Shown here: positions 30,576-46,799 of the stretch, piece by piece
Numbering within the stretch: the stretch's first letter is position 1
Layout: every line of letters starts with the position of its first letter
NCBI RefSeq assembly: GCF_050947335.1
Contig: NW_027473830.1
Location: forward strand, 62,001-126,000
Direction of reading: 5' to 3'
Source of the DNA: Megachile rotundata
Lineage: Eukaryota > Arthropoda > Insecta > Hymenoptera > Megachilidae
Length of the DNA stretch: 64,000 bases
Translations under genes and position numbers: made by a program
Notes under the pieces: generated by a model
Databases searched by the model: none
What the model was told of the DNA's origin: nothing
What the model saw: the letters and a program-made list of their open reading frames with translations, nothing else

Positions 30576-33500
30576 ACGACAATTACTATACTTATTACTC
30601 TTATTATTATCAATCTAACTCATATTATTAGCCATATTATGCTTATATGATCGATAGGACGACAATTACTATACTCATTACTCTTATTATTATTAATCTA
30701 ACTCATATTTATAGCCATATTATGCTTATATGATCGATAGAACGACAATTACTACACTTATTACACTCACTGTTATCAATCTAACTCATATTATTAGCCA
30801 TATTATGGTTATATGACCGATAGAACGACAATTACTATGCTTATTACTCTTATTATTATCAATCTAACTCATATTATTAGCCATATTATGCTTATATGAT
30901 CGATAGGACGACAATTACTATACTCATTACTCTTATTATTATCAATCTAACTCATATTATTAGCCATATTATCCTTATATGATCGATAGTACGACAATTA
31001 CTATACCCATTACTCTTATTATTATCAACCTAACTCATATTATTAGCCATATTATGCTCATATGATCGATAGAACGACAATTACTACACTTATTACACTC
31101 ACTATTATCAATCTAACTCATATTATTATCCATATTATGCTTATATGATCGATAGTACGACAATTACTATACTCATTACTCTTATTATTATCATTCTAAC
31201 TCATATTATTAGACATATTATGCTTATATGATCGATAGTATGACAATTACTATACTCATTACTCTTACTATTATCAATCTAACTCATATTATTAGCCATA
31301 TTGTGTTTATATGATCGATAGAACGACAAGTACTATACTTACCACTTTTATTATTATCAATCTAACACATATTATTAGCCATATTATGGTTATATGACCG
31401 ATAGAACGACAATTACTATATTTATTACTCTTATTATTATCAATCTAACTCATATTATTAGCCATATTATGCTCATATGATCGATAGAACGACAATTACT
31501 ACACTTATTACACTCACTATTATCAATCTAATTCATGTTATTAATCGTATTATGCAGATATGATCGATAGAACGACAAATACTATACTGATTACTCTTAT
31601 TATTATTAATCTAACTCATATTATTAGCCATATTATGCTTATATGATCGATAGAACGATAATTACTACACTTATTACGCTCAGTTTAATCAATCTAACTC
31701 ATATTATTAACCATATTATGAAGATATGATCGATAGAACGACAGTTACTATACTGATTACTCTTATTATTATTACTCTAATTCATGTTATTAACCATATT
31801 ATGCAGATATGATCGATAGAACGACAAATACTATACTGATTACTCTTATTATTACTAATCTAACTCATATTATTAGCCATATTATGCTTATATGATCGAT
31901 AGAACGACAATTACTACACTTATTACACTCACTGTTATCAATCTAACTCGTATTATTGGCCATATTATGGTTATATGACCGATAGAACGAAAATTACTAT
32001 ACTTATTACTCTTATTATTATCAATCAAACTCATATTATTAGCCATATTATGCTTATATGATCGATAGGACGACAATTACTATACTCATTACTCTTATTA
32101 TTATTAATCTAACTCATATTATTAGCCATATTATGCTTATATGATCGATAGAACGACAATTACTACACTTATTACACTCACTGTTATCAATCTAACTCAT
32201 ATTATTAGCCATATTATGGTTATATGACCGATAGAACGACAATTACTATGCTTATTACTCTTATTATTATCAATCTAACTCATATTATTAGCCATATTAT
32301 GCTTATATGATCGATAGGACGACAATTACTATACTCATTACTCTTATTATTATCAATCTAACTCATATTATTAGCCATATTATCCTTATATGATCGATAG
32401 TACGACAATTACTATACCCATTACTCTTATTATTATCAACCTAACTCATATTATTAGCCATATTATGCTTATACGATCGATAGAACGACAATTACTACAC
32501 TTATTACACTCACTGTTATCAATCTAACTCGTATTGTTAGCCATATTGTGGTTATATGACCGATAGAACGACAATTACTATATTTATTACTCTTATTATT
32601 ATCAATCTAACTCATATTATTAGCCATATTGCGCTTATATGAACGATAGAACGACAATTACTATACTTATTAATCTTATTCTTATCAATCTAACTCATAT
32701 TATTAGCCATATTATGCTTATATGATCGATAGAACGACAATTACTATGCTTATTACTCTTATTATTATCAATCTAACTCATATTATTAGCCATATTATGC
32801 TTATATGATCGATAGGACGACAATTACTATACTCATTACTCTTATTATTATCAATCTAACTCATATTATTAGCCATATTGTCCTTATATGATCGATAGTA
32901 CGACAATTACTATACCCATTACTCTTATTATTATCAACCTAACTCATATTATTAGCCATATTATGCTCATATGATCGATAGAACGACAATTACTACAGTT
33001 ATTACACTCACTATTATCAATCTAATTCATGTTATTAATCATATTATGCAGATATGATCGTTAGAACGACAAATACTATACTGATTACTCTTATTATTAT
33101 TAATTTAACTCATATTATTAGCCATATTATGCTTATATGATCGATAGAACGACAATTACTACACTTATTACACTCAGTTTAATCAATCTAACTCATATTA
33201 TTAACCATATTATGAAGATATGATCGATAGAACGACAGTTACTATACTGATTACTCTTATTATTATTACTCTAATTTATGTTATTAACCATATTATGCAG
33301 ATATGATCGATAGAACGACAAATACTATACTGATTACTCTTATTATTATTAATCTAACTCATATTATTAGCCATATTATGCTTATATTATCGATAGAACG
33401 ACAATTACTACACTTATTACACTCACTGTTATCAATCTAACTCGTATTATTGGCCATATTATGGTTATATGACCGATAGAACGACAATTACTATACTTAT

Positions 33501-34092
33501 TACTCTTATTATTATCAATCTAACTCATATTATTAGCCATATTATGCTTATATCATCGATAGGACGACAATTACTATACTCATTACTCTTATTATTATCA
33601 ATCTAACTCATATTATTAGCCATATTATGCTCATATGATCGATAGAACGACAATTACTATACTTATTACTCTTATTCTTATCAATCTAACACATATTATT
33701 AGCCATATTATGCTTATATGATCGATAGAACGACAATTACTATACTTATTAATCTTATTATTATCAATCTAACTCATATTATTAACCATATTATGAAGAT
33801 ATGATCGATAGAACGACAATTACTACACTTATTACACTCACTATTATCAATCTAATTCATGTTATTAACCATATTATGCAGATATGATCGATAGAACGAC
33901 AAATACTATACTGATTACTCTTATTATTATTAATCTAACTCATATTATTAGCCATATTATGCTTATATGATCGATAGAACGACAAATACTACACTTATTA
34001 CACTCACTGTTATCAATCTAACTCGTATTATTGGCCATATTATGGTTATATGACCGATAGAACGACAATTACTATACTTATTACTCTTATTA

Positions 34093-34590
34093 TTATCAAT
34101 CTAACTCATATTATTAGCCATATTATGCTTATATGATCGATAGGACGACAATTACAATACTCATTACTCTTATTATTATCAATCTAACTCATATTATTAG
34201 CCATATTATGCTTATATGATCGATAGGACGACAACTACTATACTCATAACTCTTATTATTATCAATCTAACTCATATTATTAGCCTTATTATGCTTATAT
34301 GATCGATATAACGACAATTACTATACTTATTACACTCACTGTTATCAATCTAACTCATATTATTAGCCATATTATGCTTATATGATCGATAGGACGACAA
34401 TTACAATACTCATTACTCTTATTATTATCAATCTAACTCATATTATTAGCCATATTATGCTTATATGATCGATAGGACGACAACTACTATACTCATAACT
34501 CTTATTATTATCAATCTAACTCATATTATTAGCCTTATTATGCTTATATGATCGATATAACGACAATTACTATACTTATTACACTCACTG
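34093..34590 (+). repeat. Three-monomer tandem duplication (2 x 249 bp)
   Basis: The series ATTACAATACTC, CAACTACTATACTCATAAC, AGCCTTATTATGC with CGATATAACG occurs twice, 249 bp apart (ATTACAATAC at 34,151 and 34,400). The homologous places near 39,548 and 43,616 have it once. The duplication therefore arose in this copy after, or was lost from the ancestor of, the other two. Confidence 0.88.
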
Positions 34591-34648
34591 TTATCAATCT
34601 AACTCATATTATTAGCCATATTATGGTTATATGACCGATAGAACGAGA

Positions 34649-37600
34649 ATTACTATACTCATTACTCTTATTATTATCAATCTAACTCATATTATTAGCC
34701 ATATTACGCTTATATGATCGATAGGACGACAATTACTATACTTATTACACTTATTCTTATCAATCTAACTCATATTATTAGCCATATTATGCTCATATGA
34801 TCGATAGAACGACAATTACTACACTTATTACACTCACTATTATCAATCTAATTCATGTTATTAATCATATTATGCAGATATGATCGATAGGACGACTATT
34901 ACTATACTCATTACTCTTATTATTATCAATCTAACTCATATTATTAGCCATATTATCCTTATATGATCGATAGTACGACAATTACTATACCCATTACTCT
35001 TATTATTATCAACCTAACTCATATTATTAGCCATATTATGCTCATATGATCGATAGAACGACAATTACTACACTTATTACACTCACTATTATCAATCTAA
35101 CTCATATTATTAGCCATATTGTGGTTATATGACCGATAGAACGACAATTACTATATTTATTACTCTTATTATTATCAATCTAACTCATATTATTAGACAT
35201 ATTATGCTTATATGATCGATAGTATGACAATTACTATACTCATTACTCTTACTATTATCAATCTAACTCATATTATTAGCCATATTGTGTTTATATGATC
35301 GATAGAACGACAAGTACTATACTTACCACTTTTATTATTATCAATCTAACTCATATTATTAGCCATATTATGGTTATATGACCGATAGAACGACAACTAC
35401 TACATTTATTACTCTTATTATTATCAATCTAACTCATATTATTAGCCATATTATGCTCATATGATCGATAGAACGACAATTACTACACTTCTTACACTCA
35501 CTATTATCAATCTAATTCATGTTATTAATCTTATTATGCAGATATGATCGATAGAACGACAAATACTATACTGATTACTCTTATTATTATTAATCTAACT
35601 CATATTATTAGCCATATTATGCTTATATGATCGATAGAACGACAATTACTACACTTATTACACTCAGTTTAATCAATCTAATTCATATTATTAACCATAT
35701 TATGAAGATATGATCGATAGAACGACAGTTACTATACTGATTACTCTTATTATTATTACTCTAATTCATGTTATTAACCATATTATGCAGATATGATCGA
35801 TAGAACGACAAATACTATACTGATTACTCTTATTATTATTAATCTAACTCATATTATTAGCCATATTATGCTTATATGATCGATAGAACGACAATTACTA
35901 CACTTATTACACTCACTGTTTTCAATCTAACACGTATTATTGGCCATATTATGGTTATATGACCGATAGAACGACAATTACTATACTTATTACTCTTATT
36001 ATTATCAATCTAACTCATATTATTAGCCATATTATGCTTATATGATCGATAGGACGACAATTACTATACTCATTACTCTTATTATTATTAATCTAACTCA
36101 TATTTATAGCCATATTATGCTTATATGATCGATAGAACGACAATTACTACACTTATTACACTCACTGTTATCAATCTAACTCATATTATTAGCCATATTA
36201 TGGTTATATGACCGATAGAACGACAATTACTATGCTTATTACTCTTATTATTATCAATCTAACTCATATTATTAGCCATATTATGCTTATATGATCGATA
36301 GGACGACAATTACTATACTCATTACTCTTATTATTATCAATCTAACTCATATTATTAGCCATATTATCCTTATATGATCGATAGTACGACAATTACTATA
36401 CCCATTACTCTTATTATTATCAACCTAACTCATATTATTAGCCATATTATGCTCATATGATCGATAGAACGACAATTACTACACTTATTACACTCACTAT
36501 TATCAATCTAACTCATATTATTATCCATATTATGCTTATATGATCGATAGTACGACAATTACTATACTCATTACTCTTATTATTATCATTCTAACTCATA
36601 TTATTAGACATATTATGCTTATATGATCGATAGTATGACAATTACTATACTCATTACTCTTACTATTATCAATCTAACTCATATTATTAGCCATATTGTG
36701 TTTATATGATCGATAGAACGACAAGTACTATACTTACCACTTTTATTATTATCAATCTAACACATATTATTAGCCATATTATGGTTATATGACCGATAGA
36801 ACGACAATTACTATATTTATTACTCTTATTATTATCAATCTAACTCATATTATTAGCCATATTATGCTCATATGATCGATAGAACGACAATTACTACACT
36901 TATTACACTCACTATTATCAATCTAATTCATGTTATTAATCGTATTATGCAGATATGATCGATAGAACGACAAATACTATACTGATTACTCTTATTATTA
37001 TTAATCTAACTCATATTATTAGCCATATTATGCTTATATGATCGATAGAACGATAATTACTACACTTATTACGCTCAGTTTAATCAATCTAACTCATATT
37101 ATTAACCATATTATGAAGATATGATCGATAGAACGACAGTTACTATACTGATTACTCTTATTATTATTACTCTAATTCATGTTATTAACCATATTATGCA
37201 GATATGATCGATAGAACGACAAATACTATACTGATTACTCTTATTATTACTAATCTAACTCATATTATTAGCCATATTATGCTTATATGATCGATAGAAC
37301 GACAATTACTACACTTATTACACTCACTGTTATCAATCTAACTCGTATTATTGGCCATATTATGGTTATATGACCGATAGAACGAAAATTACTATACTTA
37401 TTACTCTTATTATTATCAATCAAACTCATATTATTAGCCATATTATGCTTATATGATCGATAGGACGACAATTACTATACTCATTACTCTTATTATTATT
37501 AATCTAACTCATATTATTAGCCATATTATGCTTATATGATCGATAGAACGACAATTACTACACTTATTACACTCACTGTTATCAATCTAACTCATATTAT

Positions 37601-39793
37601 TAGCCATATTATGGTTATATGACCGATAGAACGACAATTACTATGCTTATTACTCTTATTATTATCAATCTAACTCATATTATTAGCCATATTATGCTTA
37701 TATGATCGATAGGACGACAATTACTATACTCATTACTCTTATTATTATCAATCTAACTCATATTATTAGCCATATTATCCTTATATGATCGATAGTACGA
37801 CAATTACTATACCCATTACTCTTATTATTATCAACCTAACTCATATTATTAGCCATATTATGCTTATACGATCGATAGAACGACAATTACTACACTTATT
37901 ACACTCACTGTTATCAATCTAACTCGTATTGTTAGCCATATTGTGGTTATATGACCGATAGAACGACAATTACTATATTTATTACTCTTATTATTATCAA
38001 TCTAACTCATATTATTAGCCATATTGCGCTTATATGAACGATAGAACGACAATTACTATACTTATTAATCTTATTCTTATCAATCTAACTCATATTATTA
38101 GCCATATTATGCTTATATGATCGATAGAACGACAATTACTATGCTTATTACTCTTATTATTATCAATCTAACTCATATTATTAGCCATATTATGCTTATA
38201 TGATCGATAGGACGACAATTACTATACTCATTACTCTTATTATTATCAATCTAACTCATATTATTAGCCATATTGTCCTTATATGATCGATAGTACGACA
38301 ATTACTATACCCATTACTCTTATTATTATCAACCTAACTCATATTATTAGCCATATTATGCTCATATGATCGATAGAACGACAATTACTACAGTTATTAC
38401 ACTCACTATTATCAATCTAATTCATGTTATTAATCATATTATGCAGATATGATCGTTAGAACGACAAATACTATACTGATTACTCTTATTATTATTAATT
38501 TAACTCATATTATTAGCCATATTATGCTTATATGATCGATAGAACGACAATTACTACACTTATTACACTCAGTTTAATCAATCTAACTCACATTATTAAC
38601 CATATTATGAAGATATGATCGATAGAACGACAGTTACTATACTGATTACTCTTATTATTATTACTCTAATTCATGTTATTAACCATATTATGCAGATATG
38701 ATCGATAGAACGACAAATACTATACTGATTACTCTTATTATTATTAATCTAACTCATATTATTAGCCATATTATGCTTATATTATCGATAGAACGACAAT
38801 TACTACACTTATTACACTCACTGTTATCAATCTAACTCGTATTATTGGCCATATTATGGTTATATGACCGATAGAACGACAATTACTATACTTATTACTC
38901 TTATTATTATCAATCTAACTCATATTATTAGCCATATTATGCTTATATCATCGATAGGACGACAATTACTATACTCATTACTCTTATTATTATCAATCTA
39001 ACTCATATTATTAGCCATATTATGCTCATATGATCGATAGAACGACAATTACTATACTTATTACTCTTATTCTTATCAATCTAACACATATTATTAGCCA
39101 TATTATGCTTATATGATCGATAGAACGACAATTACTATACTTATTAATCTTATTATTATCAATCTAACTCATATTATTAACCATATTATGAAGATATGAT
39201 CGATAGAACGACAATTACTACACTTATTACACTCACTATTATCAATCTAATTCATGTTATTAACCATATTATGCAGATATGATCGATAGAACGACAAATA
39301 CTATACTGATTACTCTTATTATTATTAATCTAACTCATATTATTAGCCATATTATGCTTATATGATCGATAGAACGACAAATACTACACTTATTACACTC
39401 ACTGTTATCAATCTAACTCGTATTATTGGCCATATTATGGTTATATGACCGATAGAACGACAATTACTATACTTATTACTCTTATTATTATCAATCTAAC
39501 TCATATTATTAGCCATATTATGCTTATATGATCGATAGGACGACAATTACAATACTCATTACTCTTATTATTATCAATCTAACTCATATTATTAGCCATA
39601 TTATGCTTATATGATCGATAGGACGACAACTACTATACTCATAACTCTTATTATTATCAATCTAACTCATATTATTAGCCTTATTATGCTTATATGATCG
39701 ATATAACGACAATTACTATACTTATTACACTCACTGTTATCAATCTAACTCATATTATTAGCCATATTATGGTTATATGACCGATAGAACGAG
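34649..39793 (+). repeat. Long duplicated unit, copy 2 (62 monomers)
   Basis: Second copy of the unit at 29,420. It retains the two monomers deleted there and has the three-monomer series only once, giving 63 + 2 - 3 = 62 monomers. Private variants include CACATTATTAACC near 38,590. Its last three quarters also form part of the 49-monomer tandem duplication that follows. Confidence 0.82.
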
Positions 39794-40491
39794 AATTACT
39801 ATACTTACTACTCTTATTATTATCAATCTAACTCATATTATTAGCGATATTATGGTTATATGACCGATAGAACGACAATTACTATACCTATTATTCTTAT
39901 TATTATCAATCTAACTCATATTATTAGCCATATTATGCTTATATGATCGATAGAACGACAATTACTATACTCATTACTCTTATTATTATCATTCTAACTC
40001 ATATTATTAGACATATTATGCTTATATGATCGATAGTATGACAATTACTATACTCATTACTCTTACTATTATCAATCTAACTCATATTATTAGCCATATT
40101 GTGTTTATATGATCGATAGAACGACAAGTACTATACTTACCGCTTTTATTATTATCAATCCAACTCATATTATTAGCCATATTGTGGTTATATGACCGAT
40201 AGAACGACAATTACTATATTTATTACTCTTATTATTATCAATCTAACTCATATTATTATCCATATTAAGCTTATATGATCGATAGTACGACAATTACTAT
40301 ACTCATTACTCTTATTATTATCATTCTAACTCATTTTATTAGACATATTATGCTGATATGATCGATAGTATGACAATTACTATACTCATTACTCTTACTA
40401 TTATCAATCTAACTCATATTATTAGCCATATTGTGTTTATATGATCGATAGAACGACAAGTACTATACTTACCACTTTTATTATTGTCAAT
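36425..40491 (+). repeat. 49-monomer tandem duplication, left copy (4,067 bp)
   Basis: Compared with 40,492-44,558 at an offset of 4,067 bp, exactly 49 x 83. Landmarks include GCTCAT at 36,451 and 40,518, and GAGAATTACTATACTTACTAC near 39,790 and 43,857. Only a few substitutions were seen: CACATT for CATATT near 38,590, and CTT for TTT near 37,818. The right edge carries the rare TTGTCAATC at 40,484, also found at the end of the other copy. Confidence 0.88.
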
Positions 40492-43400
40492 CTAACTCAT
40501 ATTATTAGCCATATTATGCTCATATGATCGATAGAACGACAATTACTACACTTATTACACTCACTATTATCAATCTAACTCATATTATTATCCATATTAT
40601 GCTTATATGATCGATAGTACGACAATTACTATACTCATTACTCTTATTATTATCATTCTAACTCATATTATTAGACATATTATGCTTATATGATCGATAG
40701 TATGACAATTACTATACTCATTACTCTTACTATTATCAATCTAACTCATATTATTAGCCATATTGTGTTTATATGATCGATAGAACGACAAGTACTATAC
40801 TTACCACTTTTATTATTATCAATCTAACACATATTATTAGCCATATTATGGTTATATGACCGATAGAACGACAATTACTATATTTATTACTCTTATTATT
40901 ATCAATCTAACTCATATTATTAGCCATATTATGCTCATATGATCGATAGAACGACAATTACTACACTTATTACACTCACTATTATCAATCTAATTCATGT
41001 TATTAATCGTATTATGCAGATATGATCGATAGAACGACAAATACTATACTGATTACTCTTATTATTATTAATCTAACTCATATTATTAGCCATATTATGC
41101 TTATATGATCGATAGAACGATAATTACTACACTTATTACGCTCAGTTTAATCAATCTAACTCATATTATTAACCATATTATGAAGATATGATCGATAGAA
41201 CGACAGTTACTATACTGATTACTCTTATTATTATTACTCTAATTCATGTTATTAACCATATTATGCAGATATGATCGATAGAACGACAAATACTATACTG
41301 ATTACTCTTATTATTACTAATCTAACTCATATTATTAGCCATATTATGCTTATATGATCGATAGAACGACAATTACTACACTTATTACACTCACTGTTAT
41401 CAATCTAACTCGTATTATTGGCCATATTATGGTTATATGACCGATAGAACGAAAATTACTATACTTATTACTCTTATTATTATCAATCAAACTCATATTA
41501 TTAGCCATATTATGCTTATATGATCGATAGGACGACAATTACTATACTCATTACTCTTATTATTATTAATCTAACTCATATTATTAGCCATATTATGCTT
41601 ATATGATCGATAGAACGACAATTACTACACTTATTACACTCACTGTTATCAATCTAACTCATATTATTAGCCATATTATGGTTATATGACCGATAGAACG
41701 ACAATTACTATGCTTATTACTCTTATTATTATCAATCTAACTCATATTATTAGCCATATTATGCTTATATGATCGATAGGACGACAATTACTATACTCAT
41801 TACTCTTATTATTATCAATCTAACTCATATTATTAGCCATATTATCCTTATATGATCGATAGTACGACAATTACTATACCCATTACTTTTATTATTATCA
41901 ACCTAACTCATATTATTAGCCATATTATGCTTATACGATCGATAGAACGACAATTACTACACTTATTACACTCACTGTTATCAATCTAACTCGTATTGTT
42001 AGCCATATTGTGGTTATATGACCGATAGAACGACAATTACTATATTTATTACTCTTATTATTATCAATCTAACTCATATTATTAGCCATATTGCGCTTAT
42101 ATGAACGATAGAACGACAATTACTATACTTATTAATCTTATTCTTATCAATCTAACTCATATTATTAGCCATATTATGCTTATATGATCGATAGAACGAC
42201 AATTACTATGCTTATTACTCTTATTATTATCAATCTAACTCATATTATTAGCCATATTATGCTTATATGATCGATAGGACGACAATTACTATACTCATTA
42301 CTCTTATTATTATCAATCTAACTCATATTATTAGCCATATTGTCCTTATATGATCGATAGTACGACAATTACTATACCCATTACTCTTATTATTATCAAC
42401 CTAACTCATATTATTAGCCATATTATGCTCATATGATCGATAGAACGACAATTACTACAGTTATTACACTCACTATTATCAATCTAATTCATGTTATTAA
42501 TCATATTATGCAGATATGATCGTTAGAACGACAAATACTATACTGATTACTCTTATTATTATTAATTTAACTCATATTATTAGCCATATTATGCTTATAT
42601 GATCGATAGAACGACAATTACTACACTTATTACACTCAGTTTAATCAATCTAACTCATATTATTAACCATATTATGAAGATATGATCGATAGAACGACAG
42701 TTACTATACTGATTACTCTTATTATTATTACTCTAATTCATGTTATTAACCATATTATGCAGATATGATCGATAGAACGACAAATACTATACTGATTACT
42801 CTTATTATTATTAATCTAACTCATATTATTAGCCATATTATGCTTATATTATCGATAGAACGACAATTACTACACTTATTACACTCACTGTTATCAATCT
42901 AACTCGTATTATTGGCCATATTATGGTTATATGACCGATAGAACGACAATTACTATACTTATTACTCTTATTATTATCAATCTAACTCATATTATTAGCC
43001 ATATTATGCTTATATCATCGATAGGATGACAATTACTATACTCATTACTCTTATTATTATCAATCTAACTCATATTATTAGCCATATTATGCTCATATGA
43101 TCGATAGAACGACAATTACTATACTTATTACTCTTATTCTTATCAATCTAACACATATTATTAGCCATATTATGCTTATATGATCGATAGAACGACAATT
43201 ACTATACTTATTAATCTTATTATTATCAATCTAACTCATATTATTAACCATATTATGAAGATATGATCGATAGAACGACAATTACTACACTTATTACACT
43301 CACTATTATCAATCTAATTCATGTTATTAACCATATTATGCAGATATGATCGATAGAACGACAAATACTATACTGATTACTCTTATTATTATTAATCTAA

Positions 43401-44558
43401 CTCATATTATTAGCCATATTATGCTTATATGATCGATAGAACGACAAATACTACACTTATTACACTCACTGTTATCAATCTAACTCGTATTATTGGCCAT
43501 ATTATGGTTATATGACCGATAGAACGACAATTACTATACTTATTACTCTTATTATTATCAATCTAACTCATATTATTAGCCATATTATGCTTATATGATC
43601 GATAGGACGACAATTACAATACTCATTACTCTTATTATTATCAATCTAACTCATATTATTAGCCATATTATGCTTATATGATCGATAGGACGACAACTAC
43701 TATACTCATAACTCTTATTATTATCAATCTAACTCATATTATTAGCCTTATTATGCTTATATGATCGATATAACGACAATTACTATACATATTACACTCA
43801 CTGTTATCAATCTAACTCATATTATTAGCCATATTATGGTTATATGACCGATAGAACGAGAATTACTATACTTACTACTCTTATTATTATCAATCTAACT
43901 CATATTATTAGCGATATTATGGTTATATGACCGATAGAACGACAATTACTATACCTATTATTCTTATTATTATCAATCTAACTCATATTATTAGCCATAT
44001 TATGCTTATATGATCGATAGAACGACAATTACTATACTCATTACTCTTATTATTATCATTCTAACTCATATTATTAGACATATTATGCTTATATGATCGA
44101 TAGTATGACAATTACTATACTCATTACTCTTACTATTATCAATCTAACTCATATTATTAGCCATATTGTGTTTATATGATCGATAGAACGACAAGTACTA
44201 TACTTACCGCTTTTATTATTATCAATCCAACTCATATTATTAGCCATATTGTGGTTATATGACCGATAGAACGACAATTACTATATTTATTACTCTTATT
44301 ATTATCAATCTAACTCATATTATTATCCATATTAAGCTTATATGATCGATAGTACGACAATTACTATACTCATTACTCTTATTATTATCATTCTAACTCA
44401 TTTTATTAGACATATTATGCTGATATGATCGATAGTATGACAATTACTATACTCATTACTCTTACTATTATCAATCTAACTCATATTATTAGCCATATTG
44501 TGTTTATATGATCGATAGAACGACAAGTACTATACTTACCACTTTTATTATTGTCAAT
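40492..44558 (+). repeat. 49-monomer tandem duplication, right copy (4,067 bp)
   Basis: Nearly identical to the left copy. Differences seen are ATTACTTTTATT near 41,885, GGATGAC near 43,024 and ATACATATTAC near 43,792, so identity is estimated at about 99.9% by eye. It ends in TTGTCAATC at 44,551, which marks the duplication boundary. It also carries the third copy of the 189-bp minus-strand open frame found at 31,888 and 37,283. Confidence 0.88.
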
Positions 44559-46799
44559 CTAACTCATATTATTAGCCATATTATGCTTATATGATCGATA
44601 GAACGACAATTACTATCCTTATTACACTCACGTTAATCAATCTAACTCATATTATTAACCATATTATGAAGATATGATCGATAGAACGACAATTACTATA
44701 CTTATTACACTGACTTTAATCAATCTAACTCATATTATTACCCATATTATGAAGATATGATCGATAGAACGACAATTACTACACTTATTACACTCACTAT
44801 TATCAATCTAATTCATGTTATTAACCATATTATGCAGATATGATCGATAGAACGACAAGGACTATACTGATTACTCTTATTATTATTAATCTAACTCATA
44901 TTATTAGCCATATTATGCTTATATGATCGATAGAACGACAATTACTACACTTATTACACTCACTGTTATCGATCTAACTCATATTATTAGCCATATTATG
45001 GTTATATGACCGATAGAACGACAATTACTATGCTTATTACTCTTATTGTTATCAATCTAACTCATATTATTAGCCATATTATGCTTATATGATCGATAGG
45101 ACGACAATTACTATACTCATTACTCTTATTATTATCAATCTAACTCATATTATTAACCATATTATCCTTATATGATCGATAGTACGACAATTACTATACC
45201 CATTACTCTTATTATTATCAACCTAACTCATATTATTAGCCATATTATGCTCATATGATCGATAGAACGACAATTACTACACTTATTACACTCACTATTA
45301 TCAATCTAATTCATGTTATTAATCATATTATGCAGATATGATCGATAGAACGACAAATACTATACTGATTACTCTTATTATTATGAATCTAACTCATATT
45401 ATTAGCCATATTATGCTTATATGATCGATAGAACGACAATTACTACACTTATTACACTCACTGTTATCAATCTAACTCATATTATTAGCCATATTATGGT
45501 TATATGACCGATAGAACGACAATTACTATGCTTATTACTCTTATTATTATCAATCTAACTCATATTATTAGCCATATTATGCTTATATGATCGATAGGAC
45601 GACAATTACTATACTGATTACTCTTATTATTATCAATCTAACTCTTATTATTGGCCATATTGTGTTTATATGATCGATAGAACGACAAGTACTATACTTA
45701 CCACTTTTATTATTATCAATCTAACTCATATTATTATCCATATTATGCATATATGATCGATAGTACGACAATTACTATACTCATTACTCTTATTATTATC
45801 ATTCTAACTCATATTATTAGACATATTATGCTTATATGATCGATAGTATGACAATTACTATACTCATTACTCTTACTATTATCAATCTAACTCATATTAT
45901 TGGCCATATTGTGTTTATATGATCGATAGAACGACAAGTACTATACTTACCACTTTTATTATTATCAATCTAACTCATATTATTAGCCTTATTATGCTTA
46001 TATGATCGATATAACGACAATTACTATACTTATTACACTCACTGTTATCAATCTAACTCATATTATTAGCCATATTATGGTTATATGACCGATAGAACGA
46101 GAATTACTATACTTATTACTCTTATTATTATCAATCTAACTCATATTATTAGCGATATTATGGTTATATGACCGATAGAACGACAATTACTATACCTATT
46201 ATTCTTATTATTATCAATCTAACTCATATTATTAGCCATATTATGCTTATATGATCGATAGAACGACAATTACTATACTCATTACTCTTATTATTATCAT
46301 TCTAACTCATATTATTAGACATATTATTCTTATATGATCGATAGTATGACAATTACTATACTCATTACTCTTACTATTATCAATCTAACTCATATTATTA
46401 GCCATATTGTGTTTATATGATCGATAGAACGACAAGTACTATACTTACCACATTTATTATTATCAATCTAACTCGTATTATTAGCGATATTATGGTTATA
46501 TGAACGATAGAACGACAATTACTATACCTATTATTCTTATTATTATCAATCTAACTCATATTATTATCCATATTATGCTTATATGATCGATAGTACGACA
46601 ATTACTATACTCATTACTCTTATTATTATCATTCTAACTCATTTTATTAGACATATTATGCTTATATGATCGATAGCATGACAATTACTATACTCATCAC
46701 TCTTACTATTATCATTCTAACTCATATTATTAGCCATATTGTGTTTATATGATCGATAGAACGACAAGTACTATACTTACCACTTTTATTATTATCAAT
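44559..46799 (+). repeat. 27-monomer tandem duplication, left copy (2,241 bp)
   Basis: The offset to the next copy is 2,241 bp, exactly 27 x 83 (CGTTAATCAA at 44,631 and 46,872). Rare variants shared by both copies: CAAGGACTATACTG, GTTATCGATC, TTATTATGAATC, ACTCTTATTATTGGCC, ATTATTCTTATATG, CCACATTTATT and GATAGCATGAC. I saw no difference in the parts I compared. Confidence 0.88.

Larger units (their letters stand above)
29420..34648 (+). repeat. Long duplicated unit, copy 1 (63 monomers)
   Basis: It matches 34,649-39,793. The offset is 63 monomers (5,229 bp) at the left (ATTACGC at 29,477 and 34,706) and 65 monomers (5,395 bp) further on (GCTCAT at 31,056 and 36,451). The change is explained by a two-monomer deletion in this copy near 30,567. 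A three-monomer local duplication near 34,093-34,590 occurs only in this copy. The right junction is inside a monomer, where GAGAATTAC changes to a restart of the unit at about 34,648. Confidence 0.82.

Noticed and set aside
30700..30720. Apparent indel in CATATTTATAGCC (also near 36,100)
   Set aside because: It has the same length as CATATTATTAGCC and is explained by two adjacent substitutions. The second occurrence is the duplicate copy of the first.
31888..32076. 62-codon open frame on the minus strand, repeated identically at 37,283-37,471 and 41,350-41,538
   Set aside because: It lies wholly inside satellite monomers, and the first codon is TTG rather than ATG. It is open because one monomer reads TCAAACTC instead of TCTAACTC, which removes a minus-strand TAG. 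Since 83 is not a multiple of 3, each monomer is read in a different frame and the peptide is low complexity. The three copies are identical because they sit in duplicated blocks (65 and 49 monomers apart), not through conservation of a protein.
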